Assembly (NCBI GenBank): GCA_012931725.1
Contig: CM022953.1
Span: 58,350,574-58,414,573 of the forward strand
Reading direction: 5' to 3'
DNA: 64,000 nucleotides
Source: Litsea cubeba
Lineage: Eukaryota > Streptophyta > Magnoliopsida > Laurales > Lauraceae
Below, piece after piece: positions 1 to 9,182 of the stretch. A model generated the notes under the pieces. It saw only the letters and a program-made list of their open reading frames with translations, did not search any database and was not told the DNA's origin. The translations under genes were made by a program, and so were the position numbers. Each line of letters opens with the position of its first letter. The stretch's first letter is position 1.

Positions 1-3000
1 ACAAGAAGTTCAAAAACTTAAAAGGGTCGGCTTCATCCGTGAGGAACAACATCCTGAATGGTTGGCCAACATTGTCACCGTGACAAAGAAAAACGGGCAG
101 ATTAGTGTCTGTATTGACTATAGGGACCTGAATGGCACATGCCCAAAAGATGAATTTCCGCTCCCCATACCAGAGGTAATGATTGATAATACCTGTGGAT
201 TCGAGCGAATGACATTCATGGATGGTTTCTCTGGCTATAATCAGATAAAGATACATCCTAAAGATGAAAAACATACATCCTTTCGGACCCCATTTGGCAT
301 GTATTGCTACACTGTCATGCCATTTGGTTTGAAAAATGCTGGTGCCACATATTAGAGGGCTATGATGAAAATATTCCAAGATATGCAGCACAAGACGGTT
401 GAATGTTACGCTGATGACCTCGCCGTCAGAAGCAAAAGAAAAGAAGATCATCTTGAGAACCTTCGAGAAGTCTTCATCCGACTTCGCAAACACAAACTGC
501 GAATGAATCCTTTGAAATGCTTCTTCGGCATCTGGGCAGATAAGTTCCTCGGATTCTTAGTTCGGAAAGCTGGAATAGAGCTTGACCCCATAAAAGTCAA
601 AGCCATTCTAGAAATGCCCTCTCCAAGAACCTTGAGAGAACTCAAAGGGCTTCAAGGGAGATTGGCCTACATCAGACGGTTCATCCCCAATATTTTGGGG
701 AAATGCCGTCCATTCTCCCGGTTGATGAAAAAAGGTGTAAACTTTGTCTGGGATGCTGACTGTGAAGCTGCGTTTCAAGATATCAAGTCATTACTGACCA
801 AACATCTAGTGTTAGCTACTCCTACTACTGGAAAACCATTTACCTTGTACACAAGAGCCCTTGATCACTCTCTGGGTGCTCTACTTGCACAAGAAAATGA
901 TGAAAGAAAAGAAGCTGCTCTATACTACCTCAGCCGTATGCCAGTAGGTGCAGAGCATCGCTACTCTCCAGTCGAAAAGGAATGCCTTGTAGTGATGTTC
1001 GCTGTACAAAAGCTGCGTCACTACTTGCTTTCCAACATAGTCTACCTAGTCTCGAGGATCAACCTTTTGAAGGTCCTTGTCACAAAAGCAGGTTATCTCA
1101 ATGCCGGACTGGCAAAATGGTCTATCCTTCTGTCACAATTTGATATCAGGTATGTAGCACAAAAGGCGATCAAAGGGCAAGCTCTAGCGGACTTTCTCGC
1201 AGAGCATCCATTGCCTAATGATTCTCCACTCAGAGATGATCTCCCAGACGAACTAGTCTACAATGTGGAGACTTTCTCACAAAATGCTTCCTGTGACATG
1301 TACTTTGACGGTGCAACCAGGACAAATGAAAAAAGACAGCTGATCTCGGGAGTTGGCATCCTCTTTGTTAGCCCTGACAAATACATGATTCCACACGCTT
1401 TCTCGCTACTGGAACCATACACAAACAATGCAGCTGAATATCAAGCTCTGATCCTAGGATTGGAACTCGTCATCGAATCCGGTATCACCATGCTGGAAGT
1501 CTTTGGAGACTCTCAACTGATCGTCAACCAGATGAATCAGAAATTTGAAGTCAGGAAGCCTGATCTGTTGCCTTACTACAACAAGGCACAATCGCTTCTG
1601 CAAAAGTTTGACATCTGTCACATCACCCACATTCATAGAGGTGAAAATATATGTGTAGATGCCCTGGCTGGACTTGCCGCATCTATGGCAATCCAGGAAA
1701 GGGAAAACATGCAAACCACAGTGTGTGAAAGAAGAATCCTTCCTCCTCTAAACACACATCAAGCAGTTGTTGAATGCCACCAAGTGGTTGGAAGTCGGAT
1801 TTCAATCCTTCAACCTTCAATCGGCGACTGGAGGGATCCGATCATTGATTACACTATGTTCGGAATCCAACCTGAAGATCCAAAAGAATGGGTAAGCATC
1901 CAAAGGCGAACCCTAAGCTTTCATTTGGATATTCCTTCAAAAATCCTTTACAGGAAATCCTTCAACGGAGTACTTCTACGCTGCTTGTCACAACAAGAGG
2001 CTGAAGAAACACTCAAAGAAGTTCATGCTGGTCTTTGCGGAGCTCATCAGGCTGGTCCCAAGCTCTATGATCAGATAAAAAGGTTAGGTTATTACTGGGC
2101 TACCATGGTAGCTGACGCAATGCAATTTGCTAAACGCTGCCAACAATGCGAAATTCATGGAGATTACATTCACATGCCTCTAGAATGGCTACATCCTACA
2201 GCGATTTCATGGTCTTTCGAAGCCTGGGGTATGGACATCATAGTTCCTATTTCTCCCCCTTCAAGCAAAGGTCATCACTTCATCTTCGCCGCTACGGATT
2301 ATTTCTCCAAGTGGTCAGAAGCATTTGCGCTCAACGAAATGAAGACCTCATCAGTCCTTCAGTTCCTGCGCACCAATATCGTTTGTCATTTCGGCATACC
2401 CAAAAGATTCATCCATGATAACGGACCACAATTCCGTGATCATCGATTCTATAGGTTCTACGACAAATACAAAATCCAAAGCTATCCTTCAACTCCATAC
2501 AATCCGGCAGCAAATGGATTAGCAGAAGCTTTCAACAAGACACTCTGCAAAATCCTCAAAAAAATGGTCTTTAGTCACAAAAGAGACTGGAGCGACAAAC
2601 TGTCTTAAGCTTTGTGGGCCTATCGAACCACCGTTCGAGGACAAATCCATAGCACACCATTCTCCTTGGTCTATGGATGCGAAGCTGTCGTACCCTTGGA
2701 AGTAGAAATTTCTTCCTTGAGGATATCCTTTCAAAATGACATTACTCAAGAAAGCAATGTCAAATTGCGACTCCATGAGCTGGACAATCTCGATTAGAGA
2801 CGGCTCGAAGCTCGATAAAGCATTGAAACTTTACCAAGCATGCATGGCAGGATCTTTTGACCAAAAGGTCAGGCAATGCGCCTACAAAAAGGGTGACTTG
2901 GTTCTGGCGGTAAAAAGAACAATGGTCTTTGCTCACAAGTCAAAAGGTAAGTTTGAGCCAAAATGGGAGGAACCCTACATCATCGACAAAGTTTTCTCCA

Positions 3001-3086
3001 ACGGCGCACACGCACTCCTAAACATGGAGGGTGACAGATGTATGCTGCCCATCAACGGCAAGTTCTTAAAGCGGTACTACCCTTGA
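1..3086 (+). pseudogene. pol: Tat A pol: reverse transcriptase, RNase H, archaeal-type RNase H, integrase (broken)
   Basis: RT comes first (conserved CIDYRDLN; YADD catalytic box at 407-418). A gypsy RNase H region follows (about 780-1200), in which the usual TDAS first aspartate is replaced by TRAL. Then comes an archaeal-type RNase H (about 1297-1700) keeping a D-E-D-D set: FDGA at 1304-1315, AAEYQ, GDSQL, VDALA. Integrase has an HHCC zinc finger (from about 2020) and a catalytic D at 2234, D at 2417 and E at 2525, with exactly 35 residues between the last two. The C-terminal domain ends at 3086. Lesions: TAG at 353-355 (CAG in copy D), TAA at 2606-2608 (GAA in copy B), a stop near 2795 and a frame change near 2736. 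The 362-2608 stretch is still open for 748 codons. It would reverse-transcribe and integrate element cDNA if intact. Confidence 0.93.
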
Positions 3087-3394
3087 AGACTTACCCAACT
3101 GGGTAAGAGCAATGCCTGTACGGCCAAAACCGATTTCTAGGTACACGCTCGTCAAACCCAATCTTTTAGAATTTTTATATCAAATGTTGAAATTTCTAGA
3201 AATTTAAACAATGCTTACTTTCATCGTCACATTGTTAAAAAATCCAAGTTTAGGAACCTTTCCCTAACTTGACCAAAATTTTCAACCCTTGAGCCCAAAA
3301 TTCATGGTTTGAAATAAAATCTGGATTCAGGGATTTCCACCCTAGTCCACCCTGCCTTTTACCGCCAAAATGATTTTAGGTCAAAACTTATGAG

Positions 3395-4160
3395 CCTCGT
3401 GTCTTTAAAAAAAATGGTTTAAAAAAAAACCGCGGGGAAGCGACGCTTAGTCGATACTCGCACAAATCGGAAGCATGCGAACCACGTTCGAGACTTCCAA
3501 AATCGCAGGGAAGCGACATTTCATCGATACTTGCAAAATCCAAAACCGTGGAGATGCAACATTTCAGTTGATATCCACAACCCAAATTTCAAAGGTTCGA
3601 AAAAACCAAAAAACCTTGGAGATGCAACATTTCAGTTGATAACCACAACCCAAATTTCAAAGGTTCGAAAAAACCAATAAACCGTGGAGATGCAACATTT
3701 CAGTTGATATCCACAACCCAAATTTTAAAGGTTCGAAAAAACCAAGAAACCGTGGAGATGCAACATTTCAGTTGATATCCACAACCCAAATTTCAAAGGT
3801 TCGAAAAAACCAAGAAGCCGTGGAGATGCAACATTTCAGTTGATATCCACAACCCAAATTTCAAAGGTTCGAAAAAACCTAAAAAACCATGGAGACGCAA
3901 CATTTCGTTGATATCCATAACCCAAAGGTTCGAGAAAACCACAAATTTCAAAAATCGTAGGGAAATGACATTAAGTCAGTACCCGCAAAACCAAAATTTT
4001 TGAAAAGCAAAGATGCGACATTCCATCGATACTTGCACCCAAATCCGCGAGGATGCGACATTCCATCGATACTCACAACCGAATGAGTAAGGATGCGACA
4101 TTCCATCGATACTTGCAAGACCATTCAGCAGGGAGGCGACTTTTGGTTGATACTTGCATT
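3395..4160 (+). repeat. Tandem repeats in the Tat A 3' UTR (about 68 bp units)
   Basis: About six head-to-tail units of 67-69 bp lie at roughly 3545-3930; starts can be read at 3548, 3615, 3683, 3752, 3820 and 3889. Each contains GATGCAACATTTCAGTTGAT, CCACAACCCAAATTTCAAAG and a GGTTCGAAAAAACC block. They are flanked by more degenerate units built on GATGCGACATTCCATCGATA (about 3430-3545 and 3960-4150). The same array appears inverted in copy B at 20540-21125. Hypervariable tandem arrays between integrase and 3' LTR are established for Tat/Ogre elements and can seed satellites. Confidence 0.9.
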
Positions 4161-4164
4161 TTTG

Positions 4165-4385
4165 AAAACAAAAAACCGGCTATCAACGCCACCAAAATCG
4201 GCTATAAATGCCACCAAAACCGGCTATCAATGCCACGAAACAAAACCGGCTATCAATGCCACAAACCAAAAACTTGGCTTTCAAAAAAAAAAAAAAACCG
4301 GCTATTAATGCCACAAAACAAACTCGGCTATCAATGCCACAAAACTGGCTATCAATGCCACCAAAATCTGGCTCCCATGCCAAAA
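4165..4385 (+). repeat. 20-bp minisatellite (CGGCTATCAATGCCAC) in the Tat A 3' UTR
   Basis: Seven to eight imperfect copies of a roughly 20-bp unit with core CGGCTATCAATGCCACAAAA. It is broken once by a poly-A tract near 4280-4300. The core CGGCTAT..A.GCCA is the same as the 18-19 bp minisatellite near the 3' end of the Tat LTRs (20213-20250, 31866-31940, 44171-44230). The short + and - ORFs here are repeat artefacts. Confidence 0.85.
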
Positions 4386-4436
4386 TAATCATTTGACAAA
4401 CAATTTTCACAAAATGGCAAGCCTTTAATCAAATCC

Positions 4437-4735
4437 CATTTAGCTATTGCTTTTATCACAAAAAGATTTAAGTGAGCATTGGGAAAACAAAAAAAATATA
4501 TCCCATTTAGCAATTACTTTCATCACAAAAAGATTTAAGTGAGCGTAGGGAAAAAAAACAAAAAAACCATTCCATTTAGCAATTACTTTCATCACAAAAT
4601 GATTTAAGTGAGCGTAGGGAAAACAAAAAAAGAGTACCAAAAATACATGCGGTACCAAAAAAAAAAAAGTGTTCACAAGCACTACAAAAAAAAGACTACC
4701 AAAAAATACATGTGGTACCAAAAAAAAGAATAAGG
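4437..4735 (+). repeat. Two further short tandem arrays in the Tat A 3' UTR
   Basis: Three copies of a 64-69 bp unit (TTAGCAATTACTTTCATCAC, AGATTTAAGTGAGCGTAGGG) start near 4437, 4501 and 4571. Two copies of a roughly 62-bp unit containing ATACATGCGGTACC or ATACATGTGGTACC and GGTACCAAAAAAA follow at about 4630-4735. They sit immediately downstream (in minus-strand sense) of the stop codon of the antisense PMD gene. Confidence 0.8.
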
Positions 4736-4762
4736 ATAGTTTCTGCTACAAAAATCAGGAAC

Positions 4763-5697
4763 TCAGCAAAAAATGGTCTCCAGCCAAGATTCTAGCTCCT
4801 CAAGCAAACTTTTGGCCTCAGCCATCAGAGTTTCCAGGGCACGCTTCTTCAGGAACTTGCCATGAGATGCTGGGGTGGGCTGTAACCCTTCTTTCACACC
4901 GGGAAGCTTATCCCGAGCAGTTTGCCATTGTTTGTCCTCTTGAAACTTCCTTTCAAGAACTCGATCAGCATCTGCAACCCGGTGAATTAGAGCACTCTCC
5001 CTATCGCGAGCCTCTGTTATAGCAGCGACTTGTGCCTTTAAATACTCAAGACGTTTTCTGGTCTCATCGACCTCCCTATCAAGGATGTTAAGGTCATGTG
5101 TCAGCCTAATGACGGCTAGCTCTTCTAAGTTCTTGTCTCGGACTATCTGCTTCCTGCTTTGTGTAGCCTCATTTAGTTCAGACTTAGCCTTATCGGCAGG
5201 GTCCAGGAACATCTCCTTGAAGAACTGGTCCTCAGCAAAACCCATGTCTCAAACCACTTGTCACCCAGTGCAATGATCCTATCAACGATCACCCTGGCAC
5301 CTGTGACATCCAGAGCAGCCTCTTCAACATCTCTGAGAATCTCCTGCACATGCTGGATCATGCCGAATCCAGCATCCAAGTGCCCAGAAAGGAGAGTCTC
5401 AATCCAAGAGCTCAGAACCTGCGCCACTACTTTCTTCGCAAAAAGAAGAGACGGCCCAGCTGAAGATTCACCCCGCTCCGTCGGTCGGTTGCTCATGTCA
5501 TCACCCGTTGGAAGAGTAACAAAAGAAATCTTTCCAGTTGGAGCTGCTCGGGAAGGAATCTCAGCACAAGGTATCTCCTCAATAGTGTCAGAACTGGTCC
5601 TAGGAGTCTCTACCTCCAGATCAACCTCTGGCATCTCTTGCTCTGGTTCTGAAGGAAGCGACGGACTCTCCTCTGTCACTTCAAAAGCTGCCAAAGA
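4763..5697 (-). pseudogene. C-terminal acidic and coiled-coil exon of the antisense PMD gene
   Basis: After the intron acceptor at 5698 the frame reads FEVTEESPSLPSEPEQEMPE, an acidic/proline-rich linker. A helical segment (about 5480-5250) and a long heptad-like coiled coil (5245-4850; KSELNEATQSRKQIV, LNILDREVDETRKRLEYLK) follow, ending in a stop codon at 4763-4765. A one-base shift near 5245 separates KWFE from GFAEDQ. A coiled coil suggests oligomerisation; no catalytic motif is visible. Confidence 0.65.
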
Positions 5698-5763
5698 AAC
5701 ACAAAAAAGGTTTGAATATGATCCTGTTTGAAAATCATTATCGGGGTTATTACTACAAAATAC
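5698..5763 (-). other. Predicted intron 3 of the antisense PMD gene (66 bp)
   Basis: Minus-strand donor GAAG/GTATTTTG (first intron base 5763) and acceptor TTTCTTTGGCAG/CTTTTG (last intron base 5698). Removing it joins a phase-1 G to CT and gives VVEE-A-FEVTEESP without a stop, linking two acidic coding stretches. Confidence 0.7.
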
Positions 5764-5874
5764 CTTCTTCGACGACTGGCGGAACACTCTCTTCCTCCAT
5801 GAACTCATCGGAAGCATCGTCAACATTTGCATCCATCGATGGTTCAAAGTCATCGGAATCCTGTGGCAAGTCAG

Positions 5875-5938
5875 CTGACAAGAAAAATGCTAGCAAACCG
5901 AGTCATCGACAAAAAAAAGAAAGAAAAAGAAGTTATAC
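5875..5938 (-). other. Predicted intron 2 of the antisense PMD gene (64 bp)
   Basis: Donor ATTG/GTATAACTT, a T-rich tract and acceptor TTTTTCTTGTCAG/CTGACTTG on the minus strand. Splicing is again phase 1 (G plus CT) and joins ESPI-A-DLPQDSDDFEPSMD. It is short but close to the plant minimum. Confidence 0.65.
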
Positions 5939-6049
5939 CAATTGGAGATTCTGGATTCACTCAAGAGTCCCTTGGTTCTTCTTCTAATGCTGCAACCGGA
6001 TCTGTCACCACCTCATCGGTTGGAACCTCAGGCATCGCCAAGTCTTCCT

Positions 6050-6145
6050 CTGTTAAAAAAAAAGAAGCAGCATGGGGAGAAAACAAATCAAGACATGGAA
6101 AAATCCCATGAAAAGAAATGGAAAGAGAAAAAGGAAGAATCATAC
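6050..6145 (-). other. Predicted intron 1 of the acidic linker, antisense PMD gene (96 bp)
   Basis: Donor GCGAAG/GTATGATTC (6145), long pyrimidine tract and acceptor TTTTTTAACAG/AGGAAGAC (6050). The phase-1 junction (G plus AG) joins ETVGE-E-EDLAMPEV. The upstream exon in this frame carries one TGA near 6170, so the exon is damaged although the splice sites look intact. Confidence 0.65.
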
Positions 6146-6823
6146 CTTCGCCGACGGTCTCTTCTTCTCACCTTCTCTTTTTTGGAGGCTCATCAGCATT
6201 CCCTGGCACCTCCTCATTGATAGTAAGAGGGACTTCCAAGTCAGGAGAGTCCTCATGTTACCCCTTCTGCGATAATGACTCCTCTTCCTCTTACTTCTGT
6301 GGGCTCGCTTCTTAGAAGAACCTGCCCCGCTGTCAGAGTCAGGTTTCCCACTTGACTCCTCACTGGATAGTCTACTCTTGCCAGTAGACTCCACGGAAGC
6401 TTGCCTCTGTGCCGCTTGCACCCAAGCATCAAGCTCAGCTTCCTCCTGTTGTAGCTGCTCTAAAGCCTTATCAGGTATTTCTCGAACAATTTCAGAACCA
6501 ATGACGCCCTGGTCACCGAGAAAGCCTATCTTGTGCTTCTCTCCAGAAAGGAAGGCCCAAACTTCCTCTCGCTGGACGCCATCCGACTTTCCAAGGCCTT
6601 TTCCAGATGACAGCTTCACATCAAGCTCCTTCTTGGAAAGCCCCCGATATGCCGAAAAGCTCTCCGCGAACCACTTCGTGAAGCCGGTAGTCCGGGAAGT
6701 CGACAGCACAGGATAAAAGATCATGGCACTAGTGTCTTCAGCACTATAGAAAGCCCATGCGTTTCTCCCATCTTGCAAAACTCCAAAGCGTTTCACCATG
6801 CTTGAAGGCGCTCCAACAACGCC

Positions 6824-8029
6824 TTAAGAAAAGCCCAACTGCAGAGCAAAGCAAGAAGGTACAGACGGCTCGATGTCGACGAAAAGATGTCTGCGGTACA
6901 CCATCGTGCCGACACGTATGTTGAAAAGCCACTCCTTCTCTGCGTTTATCAAGGAGTAATGCCTTCCCGACCCCGCCCTGGTAGAGTCTCGAGAGGCACC
7001 AAAATCAAAAGCCTTCTTCTGCAACTCCGGAGAAAGCTTCACTGAAGACTGCCCCATCTCGACGTCCCTGAACCGTCGGATCCTTATGCGGGCAAACAAA
7101 AGTGATTCGGACACGGCTTTGCCCTTAGCCATCAGAATCATCAGAGGATCATCATCCTGTGCAGCACCCAGCCGGTGGAAGCCAGGACAGTGGTACACGT
7201 ACCACGAATAAAAGATGTGGGCTGAAAATACCCTATTCATAGGGAGCCCAAGCCGAACCAAAAAAGCAGCAGCCTGCAGTTCGGTACACAAGTAGGAGTA
7301 AAGTGCTGGCACCAAAGCAAGCTGCTCTCCAAACGCCATCTGACAAGCCGAAAAAATACAATACGGCCTGATGTGCGTTCCATCTCCTCCAGCAAAAACG
7401 GCTCATCAAGCCAATAAGTGAGGTAAACAGCGAGATCTCTCCGCAGTGCAATGTCAGGACATATGACGTTTGTACTCGCACATAAATCTCTCAACTCTTC
7501 TTGCATAGCCAAGATCTTCTTCGAACCCGGATCTTTAGCCCTGTCTTCCCGGGTCATGCTATCAGAAGGCTCCCCACTTTTAAAGAAGTTAGGAGACGAA
7601 GAGTTAAAACTCTTCCAACTGCTGGACCTAACTTTCAAGCCCTCCTTCTCCTTCAAGAAATCATAGAAGGCAACGAGCTGAAAATACAGAAGCCTGAACT
7701 CCTCAGACTGCTCCTCAAGGACGCTGTCGATCGGCATAACTCCTCATAGAGTCTGCCAAGGATGGGCAATCCAGTAATGGCGCTCAGCTCCTTCAAAGAA
7801 AACCAATCTCACCATTCCTCACAACGAAGGTATTGGTTTGTGGAAGGAATGACTCCAACATAGCCATGAAGGCCTCGTCGGAAAAGATCAGGGTCTCCCT
7901 AAAGGCGCGGACCGCATCAAAAATCCTGGCTTCCTTCAAAACGACGCCACCAATCAGCAGGACGCGATCAGTCCACGACTTCCACTCGGAATCAGCACTG
8001 AAACGGCCACAAAGTCGAAAAGGCTTCAC
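6824..8029 (-). pseudogene. Plant mobile domain (PMD-C-like) core of the antisense gene
   Basis: Minus-strand pieces 8029-7793, 7737-7237 and 7339-6824 join, with one-base shifts, into one PMD-like domain. The joined order is: a start with AFMAMLESFLPQTNTFVV; SLKELSAITGLPILGR recovered one frame over near 7795-7760; MPIDSVLEEQSEEFRLLY; LAVYLTYWLDEPFL; MAFGEQLALVPALYSYLC; then SAHIFYSWYVYHCPGFH. This pattern (domain entry, GLPI.G, W..WL, LA..ALVPA.L..L, terminal W....CPGF-like) is that of the aminotransferase-like plant mobile domain family. I infer family membership from motif memory only; a profile search (PF10536) would settle it. Confidence 0.7.
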
Positions 8030-8410
8030 CTAATTACTGCCGTCACCACTGAAAATGCCAAGGCCCACGGGTCCCAAATCGACCGACGGATAATCAAAGC
8101 CTTGGTAGTCGTTGGCCGGCATCAACATATCCATGTCAGCAGGCGACTTCTCCGCATATCCAGGAGAACCGCCAACAAAAACCCCGGTCTTGATTACATT
8201 TGTCCTTCTCACCCAGCTTGGAGGATCTTCCCTCTTAGAGCACGTGGGGGCAAGGCTCATGATCGAGACGGTGCGATCAAACGTTGACCAGGTAGCAACA
8301 GTCTTCTTCTCACCATCAGCTGTGAAAGAAAACTGAAAACATCTCCTCTGGTATGTCATGTCATCAGGGATGGCATCACCAAAGAAGAAGGTAGGCTTGG
8401 GCAAAACCCC

Positions 8411-8650
8411 CTAATCGTCTATCACCAATGGACGACTGCTTACCATGATCTTATAAAATTCCTCTCCCTTGAGAGTGATCAGTCGCTGCCTCATCTCATC
8501 TTGGTTAAGAGAGTCACACTCTTCAAAATTTCTCTCAACATACCGGACCTTCTCCCAGGCCTGCTGAACGGCCAGATTAGAAGATCTTGCAGATCGACGA
8601 GGTACGCTGGTAGCCCTTGTTCGTTCTGGAGGAACCACCTGCAAAGGATG
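8411..8650 (-). pseudogene. N-terminal coding exon of the antisense PMD gene
   Basis: On the minus strand a pyrimidine-rich acceptor (CTTTTCCATCCTTTGCAG, ending about 8642) precedes an open stretch VVPPERTRATSVPRRSARSS and QQAWEKVRYVERNFEECDSL, read until a TAG at 8411. A GTAAGC donor-like site follows ATCATG near 8445, so the stop may lie in an intron. The insertion point of the copia element (8690) is only about 45 bp upstream, inside the presumed preceding intron. Confidence 0.5.
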
Positions 8651-8689
8651 GAAAAGAAAAAGATCAATCATCAAAATAACAGGATTTCC

Positions 8690-9182
8690 TTTGTATTGGC
8701 TCTGATACACCTTATAGCTTATTACCCATGCATGATAACCTGTTATATATTACATTTTCAATTTCCTTTGTTAACAGGTGCTATTGAAAGGTATTTCCTT
8801 GTTTCATGTGTGTAGGTACCCCTGTTCAATTGATACCTTTGCAATTTAATGGCAAAGGGGGAGAAAGTTCTCAAGCTTAATGGCAAAGGGGGAGAAAGAA
8901 TTAAGGGGGAGAAAGTGTTCAAGCTAACTAAAGGTAGAGAGAATGCACATCTTGCCAAAAGGAGAGTGCATGGTCAAAGGGGAGAAATGAAGAAAAGAAA
9001 GCTTGAAGAATGATCAAGCCCCAAGCATCAAGGAGAATGAAGGAAAAGAGCTAAAGCCCAAGCCAAGACAAAGAGAGCATCCAAAGAAGATTTCAAGCCT
9101 AGTCCAACCAAGGAGGAGCTGAAGACTTAGTGTGAAGATTTAGTGTGAGAAAGGTTTGCCATCAAATTGCAAAGGGGGAGAT
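8690..9182 (+). mobile_element. 3' internal remnant of a second copy of the same copia family
   Basis: Bases 8690-9182 match 14286-14779 almost perfectly (TTGTATTGGCTCTGATACAC to the PPT). They include three GGGGGAGAAAG motifs and the final AAATTGCAAAGGGGGAGATT before the LTR. The arrangement internal-end, LTR, internal, LTR suggests tandem copies collapsed by recombination, or left-end truncation. It joins the intron of the PMD gene at 8690. Confidence 0.85.

Larger units (their letters stand above)
4763..8650 (-). pseudogene. Antisense accessory gene of Tat A: plant mobile domain protein, multi-exon, degenerate
   Basis: Read on the minus strand: an N-terminal exon (8650-8411), an exon region (8404-8030), a PMD-like core (8029-6824), a linker with basic KRKRS segments and acidic stretches (6799-5698) and a C-terminal coiled coil ending in a stop at 4763. 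PMD hallmarks are a W..W start (8029 onward), a LPILGRLYE-type motif near 7770, an AVYLTYWL segment near 7410 and GEQLALVPALYSYL from 7333. PMD proteins are plant-specific, and some are known as cargo of Ty3/gypsy and Mutator elements; antisense ORFs between integrase and 3' LTR are known in Grande/Tat elements. Frameshifts occur near 7795, 7735, 7340 and 5245, with a TGA near 5960 and another near 6170, so it is probably dead. Three introns are still recognisable and are listed separately. Function in the element is unknown. Confidence 0.75.

Noticed and set aside
362..2608. Intact functional pol of Tat A
   Set aside because: The frame is long, but it lacks the RT N-terminus (stop at 353) and the integrase C-terminus (stop at 2606), so it is a pseudogene fragment.
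3430..4160. CRISPR-like regular repeats
   Set aside because: The spacers are also repeated, unit length varies and the context is a plant retroelement 3' UTR.
4053..4721. Small ORFs with repeated INATKTGYQCH-like peptides
   Set aside because: Direct translation of the 20-bp and 60-bp tandem repeats.
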